NCBI GenBank assembly: GCA_021817825.1
Contig: JAKAFS010000030.1
Location: forward strand, 1 to 40,352
DNA length: 40,352 bases
Direction: 5' to 3'
DNA from: Deltaproteobacteria bacterium
Lineage (GTDB): Bacteria > Desulfobacterota > Syntrophia > Syntrophales > UBA5619
Position 1 is the stretch's first letter, and each line of letters begins with the position of its first letter. The notes below the pieces were generated by a model. That model was given only the letters and a program-made list of their open reading frames with translations, did not search any database and was not told where the DNA came from. This document shows, in pieces, positions 8,888-19,100 of the stretch. The translations under genes and the position numbers were made by a program.

Positions 8888-8916
8888 GTCATAGAGTATC
8901 TGAGGCGTCCTGTCAA
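8888..8916 (-). promoter_or_regulatory. Sigma-70 promoter of the leu operon
   Basis: On the minus strand a perfect -35 TTGACA (8911-8916) is followed by exactly 17 bp and a -10 TATGAC (8888-8893). Transcription would start near 8881 and give a leader of about 255 nt before leuA. A 7-bp hairpin (CTTGAGG/CCTCAAG, 8853-8871) lies between this start and the leader peptide. Confidence 0.8.
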
Positions 8917-8984
8917 GAAATTTATTTTATCGACCGTGCGGGCGGGGCGATGGGCGGGCGATTGAGTCGCCGCTGTCGCTAAAA

Positions 8985-9042
8985 CAGGGGACTTCAAACG
9001 AGGAGGTGAGGAGGGCATTGACCTCTCGGATGAAGTCCCCTG
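8985..9042 (-). terminator. Hairpin terminator after the Spy-like gene
   Basis: CAGGGGACTTCA (8985-8996) and TGAAGTCCCCTG (9031-9042) form a perfect 12-bp inverted repeat around a 34-nt centre that can partly pair itself. Read on the minus strand it is followed by TTTTAG and lies 22 bp after the Spy-like stop codon. It should insulate that gene from the leu promoter downstream. Confidence 0.6.
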
Positions 9043-9064
9043 GTAAAAGGTTTACTCCGTCAAC

Positions 9065-9553
9065 TTACCGACCGAAACAAGCGCCGCCGGGACCACCCAT
9101 CCCTGCGCCCTTGGCCTTTCCCTTCGCCGGACCGAAACCGCGGTTGCCTGCATAGAACTTGATCTTCTCCTTCTGTTCGGGAGTCAGGATCTTGTCCGCT
9201 TCCAGACGATAGGACGTCATCTGCTCCTGCATCTGATCACGGACGGCGTTCATCTCTTTCTGTGCCGCGGTGATCTTGGCCTTGTCCGGATTCGGCTCCA
9301 GCCAGAGCTTCCGCAAGGCATCCCGTTTGGCCGTCATCTGATCCCGCAGCGGTTTGATCTCGTTATACTGTTTTTCGCGCATCTTGTTGATCTGGCTCAT
9401 CTGTTCCGTCGTCAGGTTCAATCCTGCGGCACCCTGAAAAGCCCCCCCTGCGCAGGGTCCGTAACCGGGCCCCCTTCCGTGAGCCGCGTAGGCGGTGGTG
9501 GCAACCGTTGCCGCCAAAAACAACCCCATGATGGTCATCGTTACTTTCTTCAT
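9065..9553 (-). CDS. Spy/CpxP/ZraP-like periplasmic protein
   Basis: A 162-residue exported protein: a signal peptide of about 23 residues (MKKVTMTIMGLFLAATVATT, cleavage after AYA), then a Gly/His/Cys-bearing segment (AHGRGPGYGPCAGG) and a long helical core. The core carries two LTxEQ motifs of the Spy/CpxP family (LTTEQMSQI and LTPEQKEKI), and the Gly-rich C-terminus ends with a Cys. Family members are helical periplasmic chaperones; ZraP also binds zinc. The gene diverges from a ZraSR-like two-component pair and has a sigma-54 promoter, exactly the zraP-zraSR arrangement. I infer an envelope-stress or metal-binding chaperone controlled by that pair. GGAG precedes the ATG at 9553. Confidence 0.82.
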   Translation of the reverse strand: MKKVTMTIMGLFLAATVATTAYAAHGRGPGYGPCAGGAFQGAAGLNLTTEQMSQINKMREKQYNEIKPLRDQMTAKRDALRKLWLEPNPDKAKITAAQKEMNAVRDQMQEQMTSYRLEADKILTPEQKEKIKFYAGNRGFGPAKGKAKGAGMGGPGGACFGR

Positions 9554-9611
9554 GCTCTTTTCTCCTTTTTATTTTTGCCTTTTTGGAACGTTCCCTTTTG
9601 CTCTCACTTAG

Positions 9612-9627
9612 AGCAACCATCGTGCCA
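9612..9627 (-). promoter_or_regulatory. Sigma-54 (-24/-12) promoter of the Spy-like gene
   Basis: On the minus strand TGGCACG-ATGG-TTGCT matches the sigma-54 consensus TGGCACG-N4-TTGCW at every defined position. It places transcription start near 9601, giving a leader of about 48 nt. The neighbouring response regulator has a sigma-54 AAA+ domain and is the obvious activator. Confidence 0.88.
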
Positions 9628-9642
9628 CAGAAGAATGAATTA

Positions 9643-9673
9643 TGTAACAATTCAAAATCACACGGTTATTACA
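9643..9673. promoter_or_regulatory. Dyad upstream of the sigma-54 promoter
   Basis: TGTAACAA (9643-9650) and TTATTACA (9666-9673) form an inverted repeat with one mismatch and a 15-bp spacer, in an AT-rich part of the divergent intergenic region. It could be the enhancer site for the adjacent sigma-54 activator, although its centre is closer to the start site (about -57) than usual. It is a candidate only. Confidence 0.35.
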
Positions 9674-9735
9674 GAAAAGCGGTATTCTTCCGAGATCCTT
9701 CCGGGAGGACTCGAAAAAAAAATGTGGATCGTTAG

Positions 9736-9774
9736 TATCCAGCCATGGTATCCAGTCGATTAAAATGTATCCAG
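9736..9774 (+). repeat. Three TATCCAG direct repeats before the sensor kinase
   Basis: TATCCAG occurs at 9736-9742, 9749-9755 and 9768-9774, 13 and 19 bp apart, between the AT-rich divergent region and the kinase start. Short direct repeats placed like this can be regulator sites, but three 7-mers is weak evidence. Confidence 0.25.
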
Positions 9775-9825
9775 AAACAGGGCGGAGCGACGGGCGCCCG
9801 CCGGAAAAACGGAGCAGGGGAAGCC

Positions 9826-11622
9826 ATGAATCGGCAACAGACGAAGCAATACCGGCATCTCTGGGCGATCATCCCGCCCTGGCTGATCATCGGAGCGGTC
9901 GCGATCCTCGTTCCGCTTTTCATCGTCATGACCCTGGAGAATATCGACCGGCAGAAAGGACAGACCACCCGCCTCCTGGTGGAGAAGGGGGCCTCCCTGA
10001 TCCGCTCCTTCGAGGCCGGCGCCCGCACGGGGATCGGGATGCGGTGGAGCGGCTTTCAACTCCAGAAGCTGCTCATGGAGACGGCCCGCGAACCGGACGT
10101 GGATTACCTGATCGTGACGGACACCCGGGGGACGATCCTCGCCGACAGCGACCCCACCAGGCTGGGCATGGGCTATGGGCTGGACCTCGACCTGCCGGCG
10201 ATCGCCCGGTCGGAAACGACCGCCTGGCGGCAGGTGCCGAACGAGGAGGGGGCCGACACGTTCGAGATTTACCGGCGTTTCGCGCCCACGAGCGGCCCCT
10301 TCCCGGGGTTTTCCGACCCCGACCGGCCGCCGCCGCCCGATGCCGCCCCCCCGGGACTGGTGATCTTCGTGGGGCTGGACATGGGACCGATCCTGGCCGC
10401 CCAGGCAGAGGACCGGCGCAACACGATCTGGATGGCGGTCATCTTTCTCCTCATCGGTTTTGCCGGGATCTTCCTGCTTCTCCTGGCGCAGGGATATCGC
10501 GCCACCCGCAGTTCCCTCTCCCGGGTCAAGGCCTTTTCCGACGGTCTCGTGGAACATATGCCCATGGGGCTCATCGCCGTCGACGGCGAAGGGACGTTGA
10601 CCGTCTTCAACCGGACCGCGGAAATCGTTTTTTGCCTACAGGCGGAAGCGGTGCTCGGCAAGCCCATGCCAGAGATCCTCCCGGAGCGTTGCCGGGAGAT
10701 CTTCCGGGAGATGGCCCGGGAAGGGCGGCTGATCGAGCGGGAGATCGACTGCCCCGTCACCGGCAGCCGGATCTTGCCGCTGGAGGTGATCGCGACGCCC
10801 TTGACCGAGGAAAACGGCAGCCTGCTGGGTCACGTCTTTCTCTTTCGGGACCTCACGGAAGTGCGCCGCCTCACGTTAGAGATCGCCCGGAGCCGGAGGA
10901 TGGCTTCCCTGGGCAGTCTTGCCGCCGGCGTCGCCCACGAGATCCGGAACCCGCTCAGTTCCATCAAGGGGTTCGCCGCCTTTTTCCGGGAGCGGCATGG
11001 AGAGATCCCCGAAGAGCGCGAGGCCGCGGACGTGATGATCAAGGAGGTGGAACGGCTGAACCGGGTGATCAGCCAGCTTCTCGAATTCGCCCGGCCGTTG
11101 GCCATGAAGCTCCAGCCGACTTCGCCAAGGGCGGTGATCCGTCACACCCTGCACACCGTGGAAGGCCAGGCGCGGGAGAAAGGGATCGCCGTCGAGGCCG
11201 ACCTCCCGCCGGAGATGGGGGAGATCCCCCTCGATGCCGACCGGATGAGCCAGGTGCTGCTCAACCTTTACCTCAACGCCCTGGCCGCCATGGAGGGAGG
11301 AGGCGCCCTGCGCGTCGCCCTGGCGCCCGGCGACGACGGGACGGTCCGGATCACGATCGCCGATACCGGCGCCGGCATCAGGCGGGAAGACCTCTCCCGG
11401 GTTTTCGATCCCTATTTCACGACCAAGCCCGCCGGGACGGGCCTGGGGCTGCCCATCGTCCAGAAGATCGTCGAGGCGCACGGCGGCGAGGTGCAGATCG
11501 CAAGCGAACCGGGCAAGGGAACGACGGTCACGATCCTCTTGCCGACCCGTCCGGCCGCTCCGCCGCCGTCCTTTGTCCCTCCCTCTCCGGAAAGCGGAGA
11601 GGCGCCTCCGGGAAACCGATAG
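9826..11622 (+). CDS. ZraS-like membrane sensor histidine kinase
   Basis: A 598-residue inner-membrane kinase. Residues ~11-37 are the first membrane helix, ~38-200 a periplasmic sensor region, and ~201-223 the second helix. A PAS domain (VEHMPMGLIAVDGEGTLTVF) spans ~240-345, HisKA has its phospho-acceptor at His371 in GVAHEIRNPLSS, and a HATPase_c domain follows with N-box NLYLNALAAMEGGG, G1 DTGAGI and G2 GTGLGLPIV. The core is of the NtrB/ZraS/AtoS type that pairs with sigma-54 regulators. The ATG at 9826 has AGGGGA in front and yields a sensible membrane topology, so I prefer it to the frame start at 9745. The regulator gene follows after 40 bp. The ligand is unknown; context suggests metal or envelope stress. 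Confidence 0.88.
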   Translation: MNRQQTKQYRHLWAIIPPWLIIGAVAILVPLFIVMTLENIDRQKGQTTRLLVEKGASLIRSFEAGARTGIGMRWSGFQLQKLLMETAREPDVDYLIVTDTRGTILADSDPTRLGMGYGLDLDLPAIARSETTAWRQVPNEEGADTFEIYRRFAPTSGPFPGFSDPDRPPPPDAAPPGLVIFVGLDMGPILAAQAEDRRNTIWMAVIFLLIGFAGIFLLLLAQGYRATRSSLSRVKAFSDGLVEHMPMGLIAVDGEGTLTVFNRTAEIVFCLQAEAVLGKPMPEILPERCREIFREMAREGRLIEREIDCPVTGSRILPLEVIATPLTEENGSLLGHVFLFRDLTEVRRLTLEIARSRRMASLGSLAAGVAHEIRNPLSSIKGFAAFFRERHGEIPEEREAADVMIKEVERLNRVISQLLEFARPLAMKLQPTSPRAVIRHTLHTVEGQAREKGIAVEADLPPEMGEIPLDADRMSQVLLNLYLNALAAMEGGGALRVALAPGDDGTVRITIADTGAGIRREDLSRVFDPYFTTKPAGTGLGLPIVQKIVEAHGGEVQIASEPGKGTTVTILLPTRPAAPPPSFVPPSPESGEAPPGNR

Positions 11623-11662
11623 GCAGGTTTCGCAATTCACAGAACAGGAGAAACGCCAGGCC

Positions 11663-13099
11663 ATGGAGTCCAAAAAAACGATCCTTGTTGTAGACGACGA
11701 TACCGCCCACCGGACGATGCTCCGGACGCTCCTCAAAGGCTGGGGATACACGATCACCGAGGCCGACGACGGGGGAAGCGCGCTGGAAGAGGCGCACCGG
11801 CAGCCCTTCGACCTGATCCTCATGGACATCCGGATGCTCAAGGTCTCGGGGCTGGAGGCGCTGGCCGGGATCAAGGCCTTCAATCCGGCCATCCCGATCG
11901 TCATCATGACGGCCTATGCTTCGGTGGAAACCGCCGTCGAGGCGCTCAAGAAGGGGGCCTACGATTATCTCACCAAGCCCCTGGACTTCGACGAACTCCG
12001 CCTCACCCTGGCGCGGGCGATGGAACACATGGACCTCAAGGAAGAGAACCTGCGGCTGAAAGAAAGCCTGGGGACCCGTTTCGACCGGCAGAACCTGATC
12101 GGCCGCTCGGCCGCAATGACCCACCTGCTGGACACGGCCGCGCAGGTCGCCCCCTCGGAGGCGACGGTCCTGATCAGCGGCGAATCGGGAACGGGCAAGG
12201 AGATGATCGCCGGACTCATCCACGCCAACAGCCTCCGCAAGGAGGGGCCTTTCGTCCGCTTCAACTGCGCGGCGATCACCGAAACGCTGATCGAATCGGA
12301 ACTCTTCGGCCACGAGCGGGGGGCCTTCACCGGCGCCGACCGGCGCAAGGAGGGGAAGTTCCGCCAGGCCGACGGGGGAAGCCTCTTTCTCGACGAGGTG
12401 AGCGAGATGTCGGTCGGGATGCAGGTGAAACTCCTGCGGGTCCTCCAGGAACGCGAGCTGACCCGGGTCGGCGGGGAAGAGGTGATCCGGATCGACGTGC
12501 GCCTCATCGCCGCGGCGAACAAGGACCTCTTCCGGGAGATCGAGGCGGGGCGTTTCCGGGAGGATCTCTTCTACCGGCTCAACGTGGTCGCCCTCCATCT
12601 GCCGCCGCTCCGGGAACGGCCCGAAGACATTCCCCTGCTCGCCCAGGAGTTTCTCGTCCGCTTCGCCGAAAAAAACCGCAAAGCGCTCAAGGGCTTCACC
12701 CCCCAGGCCATGGACCGGCTCCTCCGCCACCCCTGGCCGGGGAATGTCCGGGAATTGATGAACGCCGTGGAGCGGGGGGTCGTCCTTTCCCGCGGCGACT
12801 ATCTGGACGAACAGGAGCTCTCCCTCCTCCTGCCGGAGCGCAGAAGCCCGGCGCCCGAAACGGCGGGGGCGATGCCCCCCGGCGCACCGCCCTCTTTTCC
12901 GGCCACCGAGAGCAACGGAACCGCCGCTTCCGGGCCCGCCCAACCCTCGGCGGAAGGCGCCTCCCTCGAAGCGGTCGAACGGGAGACCATCCTCCGCACC
13001 CTGGAGGAGGCCCGGGGCAACAAGAGCGAGGCGGCCCGCCGGCTCGGCATCACCCGCCGGACCCTCCACCAGAAGCTCCGGAAGTACGGGGTGATGTGA
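11663..13099 (+). CDS. ZraR/NtrC-family sigma-54 response regulator
   Basis: A 478-residue activator with three domains. Residues 1-125 are a receiver (ILVVDDD; phospho-acceptor Asp55 in LILMDIRM; TA at VIMTAYAS; KP at YDYLTKPLD). Residues ~145-385 are a sigma-54 AAA+ domain with Walker A GESGTGKE, the sigma-54-contacting loop GAFTGADRR, Walker B GGSLFLDEVSEM and an Arg-finger region (FREDLFYRLNVV). After a Pro/Ala-rich linker, residues ~435-478 form a Fis-type helix-turn-helix (NKSEAARRLGITRRTLHQKL). It should activate the sigma-54 promoter at 9612-9627 and is likely co-transcribed with the kinase upstream. Confidence 0.93.
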   Translation: MESKKTILVVDDDTAHRTMLRTLLKGWGYTITEADDGGSALEEAHRQPFDLILMDIRMLKVSGLEALAGIKAFNPAIPIVIMTAYASVETAVEALKKGAYDYLTKPLDFDELRLTLARAMEHMDLKEENLRLKESLGTRFDRQNLIGRSAAMTHLLDTAAQVAPSEATVLISGESGTGKEMIAGLIHANSLRKEGPFVRFNCAAITETLIESELFGHERGAFTGADRRKEGKFRQADGGSLFLDEVSEMSVGMQVKLLRVLQERELTRVGGEEVIRIDVRLIAAANKDLFREIEAGRFREDLFYRLNVVALHLPPLRERPEDIPLLAQEFLVRFAEKNRKALKGFTPQAMDRLLRHPWPGNVRELMNAVERGVVLSRGDYLDEQELSLLLPERRSPAPETAGAMPPGAPPSFPATESNGTAASGPAQPSAEGASLEAVERETILRTLEEARGNKSEAARRLGITRRTLHQKLRKYGVM

Positions 13100-13123
13100 T
13101 AGATGAACACTCAGGAGGACCCT

Positions 13124-16100
13124 ATGGAAAAGGAAAGCCCCCTTTCACCGCCGACGACGAGAGGCGTCGCGGCCGGGAGCCGCAAGAGCGCCGGCGACCG
13201 TCCGGCCCTGGTGGTCGGCATCGGCGCCGCCGAGGGCGCCCTGAAGTCCCTCCGCAAGCTTCTCGCCGGACTGCCGACCGGTCACGGCGTAGCCGTTATC
13301 CTGGTTTATCACCCGCCGCTCACCAAGAGGAATCCCCTCGCCTTTCTGAAAGGCCAGACGGCCCTGGAAGTGACGGAAGCCGCAGACGGCATGCCGGTGC
13401 TGGCCGACCGCCTCTATGTCATGTCGCCCGGTCAGTTTCTGGGCATCGCCGCCGAAAAGCTCGCCTTCCGAGAGCCGGTGCACTGCAACGGCCTGCTGAT
13501 GCCGATCGACCACTTCTTCTGCTCCCTCGCCGCGGATCGGCGCCACCGGGGCTGCGGCATCGTGCTGTCCGGCGCGGGCAGCGACGGAACGCTGGGCCTT
13601 TCGGAAATCAGGGCCGCAGGGGGACGGACCATCGTGGAGAGCCCGCAGGGCGCCCGCTGGCCCGAGATGCTGCAAAGCGCCATCGCGGCCGGAACCGCCG
13701 ACGCGGTACTTCCCGCCGGGGCCATCGCCGCCGCCGTTGCGGAGCTGGCCAAGGAGGCGGCGGCTCGGAAAGGAGGAACCCTTGCGCCGGAACCGGAGGC
13801 CGGCTTCGGAACCATCCTGGATCTCCTGCGCAGGCGGGCGGGGCAGGACTTTGGCGCCTACAAGCCCAGCACGCTCCTGCGCCGGATCCGCCGCCGAATG
13901 ACCCTGGGCGGGATCGCGACCATGGAGGCCTATGCCCGGCAGCTGGCCGACCGCCCCGACGAGATCGCCCGGCTACAGAAGGACCTGCTCATCGGCGTCA
14001 CGGACTTCTTCCGCCAGCCCCAGGCCTGGGAAATCCTGGAACGCAAGGCGATCGCGCCGATCGTGGAAAACGCCGCCCCGGGCTCGGTGATCCGGGTCTG
14101 GAGTCCCGGCTGTTCCTCGGGCCGGGAGGTTTACAGCCTGGCCATGCTCCTGGCCGAACAGGCCAAGGTGAGCAGCGGCAAGATCGATTTTCAGATCTTC
14201 GCCACCGACGCCGACGACGCCGCACTGGCGATGGCCCGAACCGGCTGCTATACGGCAGAGGAGATCGGCCCCCACGTCTCGCCCGAACGGCTCAAAAGGT
14301 TTTTTTCCCGCCGCGACAACCGCTATCAGGTGATCAAAACCCTCCGCGGACGGATTGTCTTCGCCGCCCAGAACCTCACGGCCGATCCGCCCTTTTCCCG
14401 ACTGGACCTCATCGTTTGCCGAAACCTCCTGATCTACCTGGAACCGCCGATGCAGAAGCGGATCATCACCCTCTTCCACTTCGCCCTGCGCGAGGAGGGT
14501 TTTTTGTTTCTGGGCAACGCCGAAACGATCGGAGACCGGCAGGACCTCTTCGAGCCGATCGCGAATAAATGGCGCATCTATCGCCGCATCGGCGTCGGCC
14601 GCCGCATAAGCGCGGAATTCCCCGTTCCCTCCGCCGGCGCGCCCTGCGCCGCGGCCGGACGGCCTCCGGCGGCCCCGCTGCCCAGGCAGAGCCTCACGGC
14701 GACGGCCCAGCAGCTCCTTTTGGACCGGTTCGCCCCCGCCTGCGTCATGATCGATCGCAAACTACAGGTCCTCTACACCCACGGCGGAATCGAAAGTTAT
14801 CTGACCCTTCCGACCGGCGAGCTGACGACCCGGGTGACCGATATGGCCCGGGAGGGTCTGCGGGCAAGGCTGCGCGGAACCATCGAGCAGAGCATTGAAA
14901 GCGGCCGGACGGCGTCTTTTACCGCCCGCACCCGCCGGGGCGAGAAATCGGTGCCCGTCAAGGCCACGGTCATCCCGCTGCGCCACCTGAAGGGAAGCGA
15001 CGGCCTGCTCTTGATCACCTTCGAGGACCAGCGGTTTCCGGCGGCCAAGTCCGGCAGCCCTGTTGCCGAGGCCGGGGACGTCCAGCAGTTGGCCGACGAA
15101 CTGAAGATCACCCGGGAAGAGCTCCAGAGCATGATCGACCAGTTGGAGGGCTCCAACGATCAACTCAAAGCCTCCAACGAGGAGGTCATGGCCGCCAACG
15201 AGGAACTCCAGGCGGCCAACGAGGAGATGGAGACCTCCAAGGAGGAACTCCAGTCTCTCAACGAGGAGCTCAACACCCTCAACCTGCGCCTCCAGGAAAA
15301 GGTCGAGGAACTGGAAAGCGTCAACAACGACGTGGTGAACCTGCTGGCCAGCACCAGCATTGCGACGGTGTTTCTGGACAAGGCCTTCCGGATCAAACGC
15401 TACACGCCGGCCATCACCCAGCTGATGAGCCTCATCCCCTCCGATCTCGGCCGGCCGATCGGGGACACCCTCTGGCGCTTTGCCGACGAGGCGCTCCTTC
15501 TCGATGCCCGTCGGGTGCTGGTCGATCTGACCCCGCTGAGCCGAGAGGTCCGGGCCGACGACGGCCGGTGGCACATCCGCCGGATCACGCCCTACCGGAC
15601 GCAGGACGACCGCATCGAGGGGGTGGTCATCACCTTCGTCGACATCACCGATCTGAAAGGGGCCGAGGAAACGGCAAAGGAATCCCAGCGACGGTTGGCG
15701 GTGATCGTGGAAAGCATCGCCGACGGATTCTTCGCCCTGGACCGGCAGTGGCGCTTCACCCACATCAACGACGAGGCCCTCGCCCATTTCCGCAAGACCG
15801 CCGAGGAGGTCATCGGCCGCGGCCTCCTGGAAGTCTTTCCCGCCATCCGCGGCACCGTTTTCGAGACCCGCTACCGGCAGGCCATGGAGAGCGGCGAGCC
15901 GGTCCATTTCGAAATCCCCTCGACGGTCGATGAGCTGATGCTGGAGGTGCACGCCTATCCCGGCCCGGAGAACCTGACGGTCCTTTTCCGCAACGTCTCG
16001 GAACGGTACCGGATGGTGCGGGCCCTGCGGGAGGCCCACGAGCAGGCGGCCTGGCTGGCCCGGTTCCCCGAGGAAAATCCCAACCCGGTGATGCGGGCCA

Positions 16101-19100
16101 CGGCCGACGGGGAGGTGCTCTATGCCAATCCCGCGGCCGCCGGGACGTCGGGCTGGACCTGCGCCGCCGGCGACTCCCTGCCCGAACGGTTCCGGCCCCT
16201 GGTGGCCCGGGCGATGGCCCAGGGCGAGGAGGTCCAGCAGGACCTCCCCTGGGAAGACAGGGTCTTTAACGTCTCGGTCATGCCCTTTCCCGCCGAATCC
16301 TATGCCAACCTCTACGGACGGGACATCACCCAGCGGATCCGCGCCGAAGCGGCCCAGCAGGTAAGCGATGAGGCGCTGCGCCGGAGCGAGGCCCGTCTCC
16401 AACGGGCCCAGGAGATCGCCCACCTGGGCAGCTGGGAGCTGGACGTGTGCGATAACCGCCTCGTCTGGTCCGACGAGACCTACCGCATCTTCGGTCTTAA
16501 ACCCCAGGAATTCGCCGCCACCTACGAAGCCTTTCTCGCAGCCATCCATCCCGCCGATCGCGAGGCCGTCGCTGCCGCCTATGCGGAATCGCTCCGGGAA
16601 AACCGCGACAGCTACGAGATCGAGCATCGGGTGGTCCGCAAGCAGTCCGGGGAAATACGCTTTGTCCAGGAGCGCTGCCGCCATCTTCGCGACGAATCGG
16701 GCCGGATTGTCCGGTCCGTCGGCATGGTCCACGACATCACCGAGCAGAAGCGGAGGGAAGAAGATATCCGTCGGCAGAGCGCGCTCCTTTCCGCCGTCAA
16801 CCGGATCCTGAACGCGGCCCTGAAGGCCGGCACGGAGGAAGATCTGGGCACGGCCTGTCTGGAGGTGATCGAAGAAGTCACGGACAGCCGGATCGGCTTC
16901 ATCGGCGAGATCGGCCCGGACGGACTTCACGACATCGCCATCAGCAATCCCGGCCGGGAGGCCTGCCGGATTTTCCATGCCGCCGGCCACCACCGACCCC
17001 CCGCCGGAAGCTTCGAGGCCCAGGGCCTCTATGGCCGCGTGCTTGCCGACGGCCGGGGCTTTTTCACCAATGACCCGGCCGCCCATCCCGACACCGTCGG
17101 ACTCCCCCAGGGCCATCCCCCGCTCGAGTCCTTTCTGGGAGTGCCGCTGGTGAGCCGGGGAAAGGTGATCGGCATGATCGCCCTGGGCAACCGCAAAGGC
17201 GGCTACAGCCAGGTCGAACTGGAGGGGTTGGAGTCCCTCGCGCCGGTCATCGTGGCCGCCTTCCAGCGCAAGCGGGCCGAGGAGGCGCTCCGCCGCCTGA
17301 ATGCCGAGCTGGAAGAACGGGTCGCCCGGCAGACGACGGAACTCCGCAAGGCCTATGAAGCGGTGAATGCAGAAAAACAGCAGTTCAACGACGTCCTGGA
17401 GATGCTGCCGGTTTATGTGGTGCTGCTGACGCCGGACTATCGGGTCCCCTTCGCCAACCGCACTTTCCGGGAGCGGTTCGGCGACGGCTCCGGCAAGCGC
17501 TGCTACGAGCATCTCTTCGGGCGTACGGAACCCTGCGAAATCTGCGAAACCTATACCGTTCTTGCAACCCAGGAGCCCCATCGCTGGGAATGGCTCGGTC
17601 CGGACCACCGCAACTACGACGTCTTCGATTTCCCCTTTACGGACAGCGAGGGCGCCCAATTCATCCTCGAGATGGGGATCGACTGCACCGACATCAAGCG
17701 GGCGGAAGCGGCGCTCCGGGAGGCCAACGAGATGCTGGAGCGGAGGGTGGCCGAACGCACGACCGAATTGGAGGTGGCGCACCGGGAAGCGGAAAAGGGG
17801 AAACGGCTTCTGGAATCGGTCATGGAGGCCCTGCCCGTAGGGGTTGCTATTACCAACGCCAAGGGGGGCACGCTCCAATCCAACCGCGCCTTCGCCGAAC
17901 TCTGGGGGGGACCGCAGCCGGAGGCGGCTTCCGTCGACGACTATGCCACCTACCGGGCGAGGTGGACCGATACGGGCGAATCCCTCCGGCCCGAGGAGTG
18001 GGCCGCGGCCCGGGCGGTCCGACAGGGGGAAACGGTCCGCGGACAGCAGCTGGAAATCGAGCGCTTCGACGGATCGCGCCTCTTCGTCCTCAACAGCGCC
18101 TCGCCCGTGAGCGATGCGGAAGGGAAGATCATCGGCAGCGCCGTGGCCATCCAGGACATCACCGCTCTCAAGCGGGCCGAGGAGGCGCTGCGGGAAAGCG
18201 AAGCGCGCGTCCGGCTGAAGCTGCACAGCATCCTCTCTCCCGCCGGGGACATCGGCGACCTGGAATTGGCCGACATCATCGATGTCCCCGCCATCCAGTC
18301 GATGATGACCGATTTCTGTAGCCTGACCCTCATCCCGATGGCCATCATCGACCTGCAAGGCCGGGTCGTCGTCGGCGCCGGCTGGCAGGAGGTCTGCACG
18401 AAATTCCATCGGGTCCATCCGGAGACCGGCCGGAACTGTCTGGAAAGCGACACCGAACTCACCTCGGGGGTCCTGCCGGGAGAGTCCAAACTCTACAAGT
18501 GCAAGAACCACCTGTGGGATGTCGCCACGCCGATCTTCGTGGGCGACAAGCAGGTCGGCAACGTTTTTTCGGGACAGTTTTTCTTCGACGACGAACGGCT
18601 CGATTACGACCTTTTCCGCTCCCAGGCCAAACGCTACGGCTTCCCGGAGGCGGAATACATCGCCGCCCTGGAAAGCGTCCCGCGGCTCAACAGGGAGGAA
18701 GTGGAAACGGCCATGGCCTTCTTCAGGAAGTTCGCCGATCTGATCTCCCAGCTCAGCTACGCCAACATCCAGTTGGCCCGGTCGGTGGCGGAGCGCGATG
18801 CGCTGATGGCGGAGCTGGCCGCCAGCGAAGAGCGGCTGAAGCTTTTCATCGAACACGCCCCCGCGGCGCTGGCGATGTTCGACCGCCGGATGCGCTACCT
18901 GAGCGTGAGCCGCCGCTGGCGGAGCGACTACGGACTGGAAGACGCCGACCTGATCGGGGTTTCCCATTACGACATCTTCCCGGAGCTTTCCGAGGCCTGG
19001 AAAGAGGCCCACCGCCGCGGCCTGGCCGACGAGGTGTTGCGCGCCGAGTCCGACCGCTTCGTGCGGGCCGACGGATCGACCCAGTGGATCCGCTGGGAGA

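Noticed and set aside
15160..15300. Tandem DNA repeat
   Set aside because: The repeated GCCAACGAGGA-like units encode a heptad coiled coil (NEEL repeats) inside the giant kinase; the protein repeat explains the DNA pattern.
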